From Gorsachius magnificus (taxonomy: Eukaryota > Chordata > Aves > Pelecaniformes > Ardeidae): a DNA stretch of 64,000 nucleotides. How positions within the stretch are numbered: the first letter of the stretch is position 1; every line of letters begins with the position of its first letter. Below, piece after piece: positions 40,118 to 52,832 of this stretch. Made by a program: the position numbers and the translations under genes. A model generated the notes under the pieces. That model made no database searches, was not told where the DNA came from, and saw only the letters and a program-made list of their open reading frames with translations. Location of the stretch: assembly GCA_034008185.1 (NCBI GenBank), contig CM067108.1:248001-312000 (forward strand). The letters are read 5' to 3'.

Positions 40118-41721
40118 ACCTCTGGTTTCTCAAACTTTCCCTATTCCCTCTTAAAACAGGACCAGAAGGACCAAGCAATGGGGCTCTTGTTGTGGTGGGG
40201 CTGTTGTTGTTGTAGAAGCAGCTCTTGTCATGGCCAAGGCATCGCTGCCATGTCTATCCAAGTCACGATCACAACAACATGGCCGCTGCTTGAAATTTAT
40301 GGCAGCCAGAAGTTTGCTGCCCCAAAATGGTGGGTCCTCACCGAAAGATGGTGGGTCCTCGCCCTCACTTACCTGCTGCCCCCTTCCTGGGGAAGCACCT
40401 TGCAGGTCCTGTGGCTTTGCAACCTCCATCCTGAAGGTCTGATAGTAGGGTGGCATTAGTGGCCACGTGTTCACAACCCTGGTGGCAACAGGGCGGGTGG
40501 TTTCAAACAGCCTGGTCGTGGGACTCGGCAGCAATGGAGACAGAAGCCAGTGCTCCCCAGGATACCGTCATGAGAGGGCATATAATTAGCCCACTTGGAA
40601 GAAGTTCAGTTGGGAGGATGAGATGCTGAAGGACGAAATTAATTGCTTGGAGATCAAACAGAAAGGAGCTGGGCTGGGAAGGCGTCAGGCGCATTCGAAT
40701 GAGTTTGAGGTTAGCAGCGCGTACCCCCCGAGAGCAGGAGAGCCGAGCGTTCGCCGAGAGAAGCTTGCATGCCAAGAACAAACACAAAGCCAGCCTCCAC
40801 TTCTAGCTGTCCCGGGGGAGAGGAGCCTCACCGCTGCCTGCGATCCGGCAGAGGCAGCGCTGCAGTGGGAAGGCAAGGAAAAGGCTCTGCAGCAGAGCTG
40901 GTAAACACCACCTCACGTCTCGACGCATCCACGTTCAAGGGGAGAACCAGCCACCAGGTCACCAAGACGATGCTTCTGCACGATGCAGAGCTTCACCCCC
41001 TCCTCCCCCCCCCAAAAAAAGGGTTCGGGTTGATTCTGCTTTCCAGAATATTTTATTCTGCTTGTCAGTTTGGAAGGAACTGCTTGACAAAGCAGAAGGA
41101 AAAGCAGTGCCCCGTAGTATGGATGCTCACAGATCCAAAGCTGGAGAGCAGCGTCCACCCCAAACCCACGTCAGAGCAGGGAACGGCTCTTGGCCTCTTT
41201 TCCAAGGTTGGTGTGCCCTTCCGACCTCACCCAAACTCAGATGTGTCCATGGAGGATGGGAGAAAGAAACTCACCAAATCTGTATCTGTTTTGGGTATTT
41301 TTTTGGGTTTTGTTTGTTTGTTTTTTTCTTTGCGGAGATGCTTTGGTCTTGCATCCCAGAAATGCTCAACCGAGCACAAGATTTCTTTGTCTGCTCACAG
41401 CACCCAGTCTGGCGTTGGTGGCACTGCAGGCTTTCCAAAGGGGTCTTGAGTTTTACACTCAGAATTCAACCACAGCCCTACCTAAAGCATGGAAAAAGGC
41501 TTAAAACGTCAAGGTCCGTGCCTTTCTTGAAGGAAGAAGTGAAGTTACGCATGCGCATCCACTTCGGGGCACGCCATCCAAAACACAGCTCAGATCTAGG
41601 CAAGCTGGAGCTCCTCTAAGGTGTTTCAGAAAAGCTTCTGCCCTTCCTCACGCTGTCACACAGGCGGCAAAGCCTGAAGTGGAGATGAAGCTTGTGCTGG
41701 AGCAAGCCTCAAGCTACAGAG
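40118..41721. other. Unique intergenic DNA
   Basis: About 1.6 kb including T-rich stretches near 41280-41330. No gene or interspersed repeat recognised. Confidence 0.5.
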
Positions 41722-41815
41722 ATCACAGAATCATGGAATCGTTTGGGTTGGAAAAGCCCTTTAAGACCACCAAGCCCAACCATTACCCTAACCCTGCCAT
41801 CCCACCACTAAACCC
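41722..41815 (-). mobile_element. CR1 LINE, terminal ~95 bp
   Basis: Reversed tail ATCACAGAATCATGGAATCG then GTTGGAAAAGCCC and CCATCCCACCACTAAACCC. It abuts a plus-strand CR1 directly. Confidence 0.88.
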
Positions 41816-42151
41816 AACATGTACAAATATCTCAAGGGTGGGTGTCATGAGGATGGAGCCAGACTCTTCCCACTGGTGCCCAGCGCCAGGACAAGGGGCC
41901 ATGGGTACAACCTGAAGCAGAAGAGGTTCCAGTTGGACGTGAGGAAGAACTTGTTGACTTGGAGGGTGCCCGAGCCCTGGCCCAGGCTGCCCAGGGGGGC
42001 TGTGGAGTCTCCTTCTCTGAAGATATTCAACCCCTGCCTGGACGCTGTCCTGTGCTCCCTGTGCTCTGGGTGAGCCTGCTTGAGCAGGGGGTTTGTACTA
42101 GGTGATCTCCTGAGGTCCCTTCCAACCTTGCCATGCTGGGATTCTGGGATA
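41816..42151 (+). mobile_element. CR1 LINE 3' end, ~335 bp
   Basis: Starts TACAAATATCTCAAGGGTGG and ends CCATGCTGGGATTCTGGGAT, the subfamily with GAGCCTGCTTGAGCAGGGGG. Joined 5'-to-5' with the minus-strand copy on its left. Confidence 0.9.
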
Positions 42152-42374
42152 TTTCTCAGGGCTTTTTTTTTTTCCAGCATTGATTAAAGGCCCATGTTTC
42201 AGCTGAAACGGGATGGGCACTATTCTTCCTGCAAAAGCACCAAATTCCAGAAGTATCAGGAGAAACAAGGCACCTTTGAGACTCACAGATGTCTCCCAGT
42301 ACGTAACAACCGTGGCATTTCTCGTCCCAGACCTTTGATCGGTACCCGGCAGCTTGCCTCAGAGCTGGCACAGA

Positions 42375-42905
42375 ACCATCAATGGATGGTCATCTAGAGG
42401 TCATCTGGCCCAATCACCCTGCTAGACCACAGAACCTGGGTGGTTATCTGGGGTCATCTGGCCCACCCACCCTGCTCAAGCCAGGTTGGATGGTCATCTG
42501 GCCCAACCACCCTGCTCAAGTAGGGCCACAGAACCATCAAGGTTGGATGGTCATCTGGCCCAACCACCCTGCTCAAGTAGGGCCACCTAGAGCTGGTTGC
42601 CCAGGACCATGAGAAACACTTTTGAATGTCTCCAAAGATGGAGACTCTGCAACCTCAGCACTGGCTTTGCCAGTGTTGGGTAGAGGGGAAGGACCACCTC
42701 AACCTGACACCAACGCTCCTCCTAATACAGCCCAGGACACTGTTGTCCTTTGCAGCAAGGGCACATTGGTGGCACATGGTTAACTTGGCGTCCACCAGGA
42801 CTTTTCCTGCAAAGCTGCTTTCCAGCTCGTTGCCCCCCAGCACGTCCTGATGCACGGGGTTATTCCTTCCCAGGTGGAGGTGGAGGAACATCTTGAGAAC
42901 GTTTG
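42375..42905 (-). mobile_element. Older CR1 LINE copy with local tandem duplication
   Basis: Reversed GGTCATCTGGCCCAATCACC and CTGGTTGCCCAGGACCATG blocks of a diverged CR1, continuing through CAGCAAGGGCACATTGGTGG. At 42480-42590 the GGTTGGATGGTCATCTGGCC block is repeated about every 55-60 bases. Confidence 0.82.
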
Positions 42906-45888
42906 ACCCCAATCCCAAACCGAATTCACCACAGGAGCTTTTCCATAAGCCTGGCAGGTCCGAAGCTGGTTCTGAGAAGCACAGAGAAGGTGATTTAATC
43001 TTTCTTGCTCTAACCCTGTGGGAGTTTATTATTGTTTACAATAGATTCTCTACATTAAAGATTATTTTAATCTGAATCTTAGAAAGCACAATAAAAAGGC
43101 TGTTAGAACTCTACGAGAAATTTAGAGATGCGTTTAATTAATTTGTCGGGAGTTAGTAGGATAACTGCTTCAAGTGTGATCAGAGTTCTGCATAAATACG
43201 CGCAGAACTTGCTGGAATTCTCCAGAGGAGATTTAAAACAAATACTTTAGCACTAAAACCAGACAAAATCGTTCAAAGCGCAGCTTTCTCCTCCTGCAGC
43301 CAACTCTGTAAATCTCATGCAGTTTAGTTACCAACAGGCAAAAACTCTGCCCGGGAAAAATATCATCCCAGCTTTCTGGGAAGGAAATACGCCCATGTAA
43401 AGCACTGTAGAAGTGGGATGGTCCCACCAGGAGAGACAAACAGAGGTCTTTCTGCTTCCAACTCGATTCTTAGGTTTTCCCGCTGGAGACCAGAAGCATT
43501 GACTGGTTTACAATTCCTTGCCGTCTTTAGGAAACATCACCGGCAGGCACGCGCCGTTATTTAGCGCCTTTGTTATTTGCCTTGATCTGTTCCCTCACCT
43601 CTCCTGAAAAAAAACACGTTAGAGTGGGGAAGGCCATTGGTTAGGCCAGAGAACTTGCTACCAAAGGGCGTCAAGAGCAGTTTGGGTTTAATTATTGTGG
43701 TTTCGCAAGCAAATTCTGGGATGCTACAGGTAGGTCTGCAGCTTGAGCGGCCAAGAGATAGGGAAGGTGGTGAAGGGCAAGGGTTTGAGCAGCTGCTTTT
43801 AGGAGGAAGCCTTGCATGCGAAAGGTAAGTGGTGCTATTCAGCGTGCGTACCCAACAAGCACTCGGTGGAAAAAAACCAGCAAGCCGCAGGTCATGCTTT
43901 GATAATTCTCACTCTTCTTTCTGCTGGTTGTCTGTTGCCTGCAGCCCTCAGCAATAAGCAAACACGTAGAGTTGTTAACGGCGAAAAGCCCATTACCTGC
44001 TCCGCCGGTAGCAGCTATAATAAGCAACTCCAGATCCATGGCAACTGAATATCCAAAACCCCTCAGTGTCATGCACATAGGTGCTGTCATTACCAGACAG
44101 CACCCACAGCTGCCAACAGGCAGCGTGACTCACGTGCAAATCCCCACGCTCATCAAGGTTACCATCTGCCATTTTGAATGGTGACCGACATACGCCTTAA
44201 ACTTGGGCAAAACCATCTCCTGCCTGCCCCGAGCGGTTTTGGAGAGCGTGGCGTGTTATGCTTGCTTTACAATGTGTCTCCCAGATATTGCAGTCTTGGC
44301 AGAGACATGACCCACCCGGGCACCCAACACACCCTTCCAGCAGTCCTCCCCAAACCCCAGCACCTGCTCATCCATCCGTGCTCTGCCAATTTATTTCAAC
44401 CTCAATGGTTCATTTTGTCCCATCCACCTTGCAACAGGTTGTCCACCTTTGCAAGACGATCTCGTATCGGCATCCAAAAACAGCCCCCCAAAACGTCTTG
44501 AGGAAGCTCTTCTTAATCCTTCTAAGTTCAAAAATAAGTTGAGAAGGCATCCAGTGTCCTCCTCTAGAGGACCTGGTTCAACTGGGACAAGACACAGCAG
44601 CAACCCTCACCCCACGTCAAGAGTTGAGTTTTGGGTAGCTCCAATTCTCGACGTTTTTAAAGCCAGGACCACACAAACGTTTCTTCCCGTCAGATCTCCG
44701 AGCACAAAGACTTGCACCACATCTTATTAGCCAGTGTTCGCTCTTAAAGGTGAGGGCAGGTGTTAAAGAGCCGTGCAAAGCTACGGCCTGTTGCAAGTGC
44801 CAAGGCAACTCCCAGTCTCACTGGGAATTGGGTGAGTGTCCTACAGCAGCCAGGTGGTGACAGTCAGCTCCACACCTAATGAAGATAAATGACAGTGTTC
44901 ATTTAAAGTGCGTGAATGGGACTGCGCCTGCAGTTTGATTCCACTGAGTAGGCCTCCTGTCATAGTCGGTACACATTCTTCTCTAGATGATTCTGTGGTT
45001 TCACATGAAGAATGATTCATTTTACTACTTTTTTTTTTAATAATAATAAAAAAAACAGCCTAAGACTTGGAAATTAGCATTGTCTGGGCAAGGTTTGACT
45101 CCGTAGAGGAAACAAGCTGATTAGAGAAGCTCAGGAATGTCTTTAACCTGGGTGCTTTGGCAACAACAAGAGCCTACGGCAAGAGTTGCGGTGTTGTAGA
45201 CACTCAATTAGTAGCATCAGACCTTAAGGTCAGAAGCTGCATCACCAAGAAAATTAAAATCCCAAGATAAGGTTATTTATTCTCCTGATGCCAGAATTAT
45301 TACAAGCAACGGGGGAAAACCGAGGAACAATTAGACCTGATCATTGCCTACCGTGCTGGAGGCACCAACAGCTACCCTGAACGCAAAATACTGGCAGAAA
45401 ACCACCCAGACCACGGTATTGTATCCTCCTGGCCAAGGGACAGCCTTGACATCTCCTGTACAATACAGCCCCACCACAGCAGGATTTTACTGGAAGGGTA
45501 AATATGAACCCCTATAGGCCACGAACGGACGGAGAAGTTCACCACCCCGCAGCAGAAGACTTGTCACCAGCCCAACCCTGAAATGAGCGTCGCACGAGGA
45601 GCAGGGGCCAGGATTCCTCATCAGCAAGAGGGAATCAGGAGAGCGCGCGGTCACCAAAAGGCACTGTCAAAGAGAGAAACCGTCGCCTTCATTGGTATTC
45701 CAGGTGCACGCTCGCGCTGTTTGTGCTAAACACTAATTATTTCATTTGCTCAAGGATGGCTGTGTAATTAATAGGGAAAGCCTCGGTGTGAGACAAAAGT
45801 GACAGGGAGAGCTGGCAAATGACAACAAGGTGAGGAAGCAGCAACAGGTACTGACCCCAACCTTTTCACCTCCCCATCCTGAAAACCT
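42906..45888. other. Unique intergenic DNA, partly AT-rich
   Basis: About 3 kb without recognised genes. The 43010-43230 and 44870-45060 parts are AT-rich and hold FOX-like TTGTTTAC, TAATTA and TGACAG words and may be regulatory. An A/T-rich low-complexity tract lies at 45029-45054. Confidence 0.45.
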
Positions 45889-46402
45889 GCTGGGAAGCAG
45901 CTCTGCCCAGAGGGACCTGGGGGTCCTGGGGGACGACAAGGTGGCCATGAGCCAGCAGGGTGCCCTGGTGGCCAAGAAGGCCAAGGGCATCCTGGGGTGC
46001 ATCAAGAGGAGCGTGGCCAGCAGGGCGAGGGAGGTTCTCCTCCCCCTCTGCTCTGCCCTGGGGAGACCCCACCTGGAGCTCTGCGTCCAGTTCTGGGCTC
46101 CCCAGTTCAAGAAGGATGAGGAGCTACTGGAGAGAGTCCAGAGGAGAGCAACAAGGATGATGGGGGGACTGGAGCATCTCCCCTAGGAGGAAAGGCTGAG
46201 GGAGCTGGGCTTGTTCAGCCTGGAGAAGAGAAGGCTGAGAGGGGATCTCATCACCACCTACAAATATCTCAAGGGTGGGGGTCACCCCCGCTTGGACGCT
46301 GTCCTCTGCCTCCTGCTCTGGGTGAGCCTGCTTGAGCAGGGGGGTGGAACTAGGTGATCTCCCAAGGTCCCTTCCAACCCCTGCCATTCTGTGATTCTGT
46401 GA
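45889..46402 (+). mobile_element. CR1 LINE with internal deletion
   Basis: Begins GCTGGGAAGCAGCTCTGCCC and runs through GGAGCGTGGCCAGCAGGGCG to CTACAAATATCTCAAGGG. At about 46285 it then jumps directly to the terminal GCTTGGACGCTGTCCTCTGC block, losing about 150-200 bp present in sister copies. It ends CCATTCTGTGATTCTGTGA. Confidence 0.9.
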
Positions 46403-46726
46403 AAACAGGAAACACAGCAAGAAGACCAGCACACGAACACATCGCACCAGGGAATCGGCTGCCAGACGAAGGCACATCACACCTCCAAGGAGACAGAAAG
46501 TCAAAGGACAGCCGTCCCTTGCAGATCTCCTTAAAGACACATTTGACACCTCTTTTATGGGCAAAGGAGCCTAACGGCAACCTCCAAGAAACCTCCTCTC
46601 CTTCCATGACCCTACAGATCACTGCCAAACCAGTTAGAACCATCTCCACCTGCTTGCCAGCTGTGCAACCATTCATTCTGAACTTCAGCAGTCCTCAGGA
46701 TCCAACTTGCCTTTCATCTGGATAAG
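46403..46726. other. Unique intergenic DNA
   Basis: About 320 bases with no recognised feature. Confidence 0.5.
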
Positions 46727-47262
46727 TCATAGAATCCTAGAATGTTTTGGGTTGGAAGGGACCCCTAGAGGTCATCTCGTCCAACCCTCCTGCAGGAGCA
46801 GGGACACCTTGAACCAGATCAGGTTGCTCACAGCCCCCTCCAACCTGGCCTGGAGTGTTCCCAGGGATGGGGCCTCAACACTTCTCTGGGCAACCCCTGC
46901 CAGGGTTTCACCATCCTCGTGGTCAAGAATTTCTTCCTTATAGCCAGTCTAAATCTCCCCTCCTTTAGTTTAAAGCCATCACCCCTTGGCCTGTCACAGC
47001 TGTCCTTGCTAAAAAGATGCTCCCCGTCTTCCCTCCAGGCCCCCTTAAGAACTGAATGACCGCAATCAGGTCTCCCCACAGCCTTCTCCTCTCCAGGCTG
47101 AACATCCCCAACTCTCTCAGCCTGGCCTTGTAGCAGAGGGGCTCTAGCCCTCGGATCATTTTAGTAGCCCTCGTCTGGCCCCGCTCCAACAGGTCCATGT
47201 CCTTCTTGTGCTGAGGTCTCCAGAGCTGGACGCAGGGCTCCAGGGCGGTCTCACCAGAAATC
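46727..47262 (-). mobile_element. CR1 LINE 3' end, ~535 bp
   Basis: Reversed tail GTCATAGAATCCTAGAATGT, then GGTTGGAAGGGACCCCTAGA, extending to the reverse complement of the GGAGACC-CTGGAGCCCTGCG block. Confidence 0.93.
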
Positions 47263-48694
47263 ACCCTGGAAATCCAAGGACCATCTTATTCCTAAACTAT
47301 TGCAAGTTCTGACCTATGGCAGTTGCACCACTGCTGCTGCCCTCCCCTCCCCGGGACCAGTAGCAGGCACTGTGGCGTTCCACCTCACCCAAGGCCACAT
47401 TGCAAAGCTGTGGTAGGCTGGTGCTGCCACTACCTCCCTTGAGCATCTCAATTTTGGGCTTCTTGGCCTCGCATCAAAGCACGCGCTTTGCTTTTTGTGC
47501 ATTTCATGAGGAGGGGAAGGAGCTGCTTGCCGCTCGCCCCTCTGACAGCATTTGCTCTTGTAACTAAAAATGGTTGGAAAATGAGAGATTAAGAAAAATT
47601 GGCTTAAAGGTAGGCTGGAGGGAGAAAAAAAAAAAACCCAGGCAGCAAAAATGCCGGTGGAATGGTAGAACTCCCTTTATTCCCAGCCCTTTTTACATAT
47701 CTAACACCAAATCAGCCACCTCACCCACGAGCACTTCTGCTGCAGCAGATGTGGCTCCGCTTAAGATCTGCAAATGGAGGGGAAAGTAGGTCAGCACTAC
47801 TCGAAGCTCCATCCCCAGTTGCATTGCTCAGGATCGCAGCGACCTAGGGGGTTGTTAGTGTTCCTGGTTTACGCTTCCAAAACATTAAAGCCTGATGCTG
47901 CTCATTACTGAGCGAGTGGGAGGCTCACGAGAAAGCCACGTTTCCAGCGGAGATAAACTATGGTCTAGCGCCCCGAGCAATGGAAATAATGCAATAAAGT
48001 CTCCGATAACATCAGTACGGGCGAATGCTGGCTTCGCTCTTTATGTTTCCTATTGGCCATGACAAAGCCCTTGACCCACGCGAGTCAACGAACAGGCTGA
48101 TTTATTCCTCTTGCCAACCCCAGCGACAGCCACGGCAAGAGCACAGGGTTCCAAGCCGGCAATAAACAACCAAACAGCACTTGGTAGCCTTGAATTTTAA
48201 ATTAACTTCTTCCTTATGTTTAAGGATGCGCTGGGATCGCCGGATGAGTAATCTTTCTGATATCCCTGCGTAGGGAAGGTCCGCAGAGGGTGCAATCATA
48301 ACGTTATTGCAGCAATTTGAACCCCGGTTCAGGCTCTGCCCAGGCCAAAGATGATCCTTCTAGGCAGATTCCTTATTTCCCAGGGCACTTGCAGCAAACC
48401 TGCTGCTCTCTCCTACTTTTTCCCCATTTCTGCTGTATCCAAGTACCTTTTCCCTCTCTGGCCTTTGCCGCCACAAGAACCCCGTAGCTAAAAAAAAAAA
48501 GAAAAAAAGCATCTTCTGCACTTTCAGGCAGAAAAAGGTTAAAGAGCACCTGAGAACTACACACTCAAGAGATCTCATTTATAGCCAGGTTTATCAGACC
48601 AGAAGATGCAGCCAGCTGGAAAAAGGAAGAAAAAGTAAAAACACTTGGCAAAGCAGGTTCGGAAAAGTCCAAAAGTTGCCCTTAACTTTTTTTT
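47263..48694. other. Unique intergenic DNA
   Basis: About 1.4 kb with no recognised gene, array or interspersed repeat. Confidence 0.5.
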
Positions 48695-49438
48695 AGAATC
48701 ATAGAATAGAATCGTGGAATCGTTGAGGTTGGAAAAGCCCTTTAAGCTCCCCCAGCCCAACCATTCCCCTAACCCTGCCATCCCACCCCCAAACCCTGGC
48801 CCTCAGCACCGCCTCTGCCCGGCTGTTAAATCCCCCCAGGGCTGGGGACTCGACCCCTTCCCTGGGCAGCCCCTTCCAGCCCCTGACAGCCCTTTGGGGA
48901 AGGAATTGTTCCCCATGGCCAACCTCACCCTGCCCTGGCACAACTTGAGGCCGGTGCCCCTCGTCCCATCGCCCCTTCCCTGGGAGCAGAGCCTGACCCC
49001 CCCAGCTCCCCCCTCCTCTCAGGCAGTTGTAGGGAGCGATGAGGGCTCCCCTCAGCCTCCTCTGCTCCAGGCTGAACCCCCCCCCAGCTCCCTCAGCCGC
49101 TCCCCAGCAGCCTGGGGCTCCAGACCCCTCCCCAGCCCGCTGCCCTTCTCGGACATGCTCCACGCCCCGCGGCCCCCCCAGTGCCCAGCACAGGGGCACG
49201 GTCCCTGCCCTGCTCCTGCTGGCCACACCACTCCTGATACAAGCCAGGATGCTGTTGGCCCTCTTGGCCACCTGGGCACCCTGCTGGCTCGTGTTGAGTT
49301 GGCCGTTGACCAACACCCCCAGGTCCTTTTCCGGTTTCCTTCCCCCGCCTGTAACGTTGTGTGGGGTTGTTGACCAAAGTGCAGGACCCAGCCCTTGGCC
49401 TTGTTGAACCTCACACAGTTGGCTGCATCCCATCAATC
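48695..49438 (-). mobile_element. CR1 LINE 3' part, ~745 bp
   Basis: Reversed octamer tail AGAATCATAGAATAGAATCG at the left, the full 3' untranslated region, and ORF2-tail landmarks ending near GTTGAACCTCACACAGTTGG. Confidence 0.93.
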
Positions 49439-51951
49439 CAGATGGAAGGTTAAGAGAAAAAGGTCTGATTTTGCAGAGCAAACAGAAGAAAGGCAGCGTG
49501 ATTAAATCCCCATAACACCCCCGTAAGCATTTGGAAATCTACCAGAAATGATCCCAGGTTTTGACCTGGTCTGCAGCACGGAGCTTTGTAATGAAAGACA
49601 ACCTCTGTGCAGATAATAAAAATGCAAATAAAACAAGATGGACTGACTAAATTGTCCAAAAAAAGGTCATCTTGAATGCCATAAACTCAGCAGCAGACGG
49701 CAGAAAAAAAAGTCCCTGCGCAGCCCAGCCTGTGCAATAAAAAAACAACCCCCCAAAATCAAACGAAAACCCAAAAAGATGCTGCCAGTGGAACCACCAA
49801 TCCGAGAGAAATACGGCTTTCAAAATTTATTTGCAGCCAGGTATTTGCCCAACAGCTTCTGAGCGAGACAGGGTGAGAAATATGAACACCCCGGCTGGTT
49901 TATTCTCTAGGCTATAGGATCCTGAAGACCTCAACCTTCGCTTTAGGAACGAGGAGCGTGTCCGGGGAACTGCGAACAGCACAATCATTACATTAAAATA
50001 TTGACAGCCAGCCCTGGGAGCATGGCAGCACCTTTTCCTTTAACTCCTTGCTGTTATTTAAGTCTCCATGGAGGAAAACGCTCATGTCCTCAGCCAGACA
50101 ATGCAGGACCAACTCCAACCCCAAATTTCCCTCCTTTGACCCTACAGCACCTCTTTGACCCTACGACACCTCCTTGACCCTTGAACCTCCTTGACCCTAC
50201 GACACCTCCTTGACCCTACAACCTCCTTGACCCTACGATACCTCCTTGGCCCTACGACACCTCCTTGACCCTATGACACCTCTTTGACTCCTATTGCTTT
50301 TTTTTTTTGGCACTAAGCATAGGGAGAAAGAAGCAAGAGTGCTGCTGGATCAGGGTGCTTACAGTCAGACCCCTCCATACCCTGCTGCCATCTCTGCCTT
50401 CTCCAGTACATCCATGTTCCATGAGATTCACAATCCAGGTGCAGGTATGCAATAAAATCTCATGAACTGCAGGCAAGGTGCAAGGTTGATATGTTGGACG
50501 TGGCAAGGAGGCAACCTAAGCTCCTTTGAAAGCATCCAAGTCCATAACCTTGACCTCATCAGCAATAGATGCACAAGCAGGGCAACACTGAGAAAGCGTC
50601 ATTGCGTAAATCAATGGACTGCTCCTAAAGGAGACCGGCACAGCACCCTCTTCTAGAGCTCAAAGGCTCAAAGCACCGCAGGAGAGACTTGGCAAACATT
50701 TTTCACTCTGTGATATCGGGAGAGCTGAGCTGCAAAAGCACCTCTGCAGCGGGGGGACAACTCCAAGCTGAAGTCCCAGTAAGCACGCAGATATTTTAGG
50801 GGCAAATCAAAGGGGTCAACTTGTTGGAAGTTGGACAAAAAATACCAGAAGTGGGTGCAGAAAGTCAAGAAGTCCTCCACGAAATGGAAGACATCCCGAA
50901 AGAGCAAGAAAATAGGAGAGGGGGGAAAAAAAAAAGACAAAAAAAAGACACATTTCACCTGAAAACAGGAGCTTTACAGGAAGGACAGAATCCAGTGTCA
51001 GACCCACGTTCAATTCTTCCCCTCTCCTTTGAGCGCAATAGCCCGGGCTGGACCCCGTTCTCATTTCAAAGGTGTTACCGAAATAGCAACGCCTATTTGG
51101 GTTGCGTTTAAGCTTTCTCATTCCTAGGTCAATTTAAGCCAATGTAATACGGAGAATTTGATTCACCCTAGCCCAGCGAGGGGCTTTATCTTATGCCGTG
51201 AAGGCACAGCGTTAATTTTAGTGCAGGATCCAGCAAAAAAAAAAAAAAAAGAAAGAAATATTAAAAAACAATGAAATTAAGCCAGACTCGTATTTCTGGG
51301 CAACCTGCTCTGTGTTGTGAAGTCACCACCGAGTTGCAAATATCACGGCCTGGTGGGGAGGCATCGCCATCTGCCACTCTGCTTTGGAGGACCCTTCGCT
51401 GAATGAACAGGGAGAGGCATCACAGGAATTTGCCTACTCACCCATGAGTGAGGGGGCTGTGCCAGCGTGGCAGGAGGCACACTCCAGACTGACAGCCAGC
51501 TCCAAGAGACGTTTAATAGCCTGGCCTCGCTTGCCGGTGTGGGACGGGCTTGGCACAGGCTGCTCCGCTCAGGCTGGAAGGAAAAGCAACCGCTCGGTCT
51601 CAGCGCATCTCCCAGTTCGCCCCAAGGTACCAATTAAAGAGTGAAAAACTCTGCAGATAAGCGCTGAGGTTGGAAGTGAGAGTGGTCGAGTTTAAGTCCA
51701 CGCATGAGGATGTTATCCTCAGGTCTTTTAAGAGGCCAGTAATTAAGCAAAACTGCTATTTCTCATCATCGTCAGGCATGCCTCACCACAGTGAGAGTCT
51801 TGACAAACACCAACACAGGCAACATCCCAAAGAACAGCAGCCCAAGTTGAACCCTAGGGCAGACCAGTGACGACCAGGGTCATCACACAAGGGCTGAGCA
51901 GAGGATTTTCACTTTGCCTTGAGGCTCACAAACCTCTGTTCTTCATCCTAT
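49439..51951. other. Unique intergenic DNA
   Basis: About 2.5 kb. It holds the 19-bp minisatellite listed next and an A-rich low-complexity tract near 51235-51270. No gene recognised. Confidence 0.5.
50138..50290. repeat. 19-bp minisatellite (CTACGACACCTCCTTGACC)
   Basis: About eight imperfect copies of CTACGACACCTCCTTGACC, some shortened to CTACAACCTCCTTGACC. Confidence 0.93.
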
Positions 51952-52100
51952 TCACAGAATCACAGACTGGTTGAGGTTGGAAGGGACCTCTGGAGGTCCT
52001 CTGGCCCAACCACCCTGCTCAAGCCAGAGATGGTTGCCCAGGACCATGTCCAGATGGATTTTTAATCTCTCCAAGGATGGAGACTCCTTGACTTCTTTGC
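51952..52100 (-). mobile_element. CR1 LINE, terminal ~150 bp of an older copy
   Basis: Reversed TTCACAGAATCACAGACTGG, GGTCCTCTGGCCCAACCACC and TCTCCAAGGATGGAGACTCC. Related to the copy at 42375. Confidence 0.88.
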
Positions 52101-52490
52101 AAGCACAGATCAACAGGATTGAGGTCAGGGTCTGCTGGCAGCTCCTGTGGCCTCAACACCTTTTTTCATTCCCAAAAACCAGCAAGCGTGTGCACGCACC
52201 GCCCCCCCCCCCCCCCCCCCAGTTGCTTCACACGTTCATTACAAGCCAGGCTTCCTAGAAATGGCTCCGCTGTTTCAGCCGTGCTAATGTCGCACCACCA
52301 CTTTGTGTCGCCAGCTCATCTTAGACCTGTCCTGCACCCTCCACTGCCTTTTCCTCACGCTGAACTATCCCCAGCTTCCCAGCAAATCTCTTCAGCTCCC
52401 CTCCTCCATTGCATCATTTTTGAAATGCACCTAATGCTGTAGCAGATCCTTCACAAGCTTTCCAGGAACCTTCTCTCTGATGAGCATACG
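52101..52490. other. Unique DNA with a C homopolymer
   Basis: Contains a run of about 19 C near 52202-52220. Nothing else recognised. Confidence 0.5.
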
Positions 52491-52832
52491 AATCACAGAA
52501 TCACAGAGTCATGGAATGTTTTGGGTTGGAAGGGACCCCTAGAGGTCACCCAGCCCAAACCCCTGCAGGGAGCAGGGACACCTTGAACCACATCAGGTTG
52601 CTCACAGCCCTGTCCAACCTGGCCTGGAATGTTCCCAGGGATGGGACCTCCCCCACCTCCGTGGGCAACCTGTGCCAGGGTTTCACTACCCTCAGCATAA
52701 AGAATTTCTTCCTTAGATCCAGTCTAAACCTACCCTGCTTCAGATTAAAGCCATCCCCCCCTTGTCCTGTCACAGCAGGCCTTGCTAAAAAGATGCTCCC
52801 TGTCTTTCCTCTAGGCCTCCTTTCAGCACTGA
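52491..52832 (-). mobile_element. CR1 LINE 3' end (first half of a hybrid copy)
   Basis: Reversed tail AATCACAGAATCACAGAGTC, GGTTGGAAGGGACCCCTAGA and the CTTTCAGCACTGA block, then an abrupt switch to another CR1 subfamily. Confidence 0.9.
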
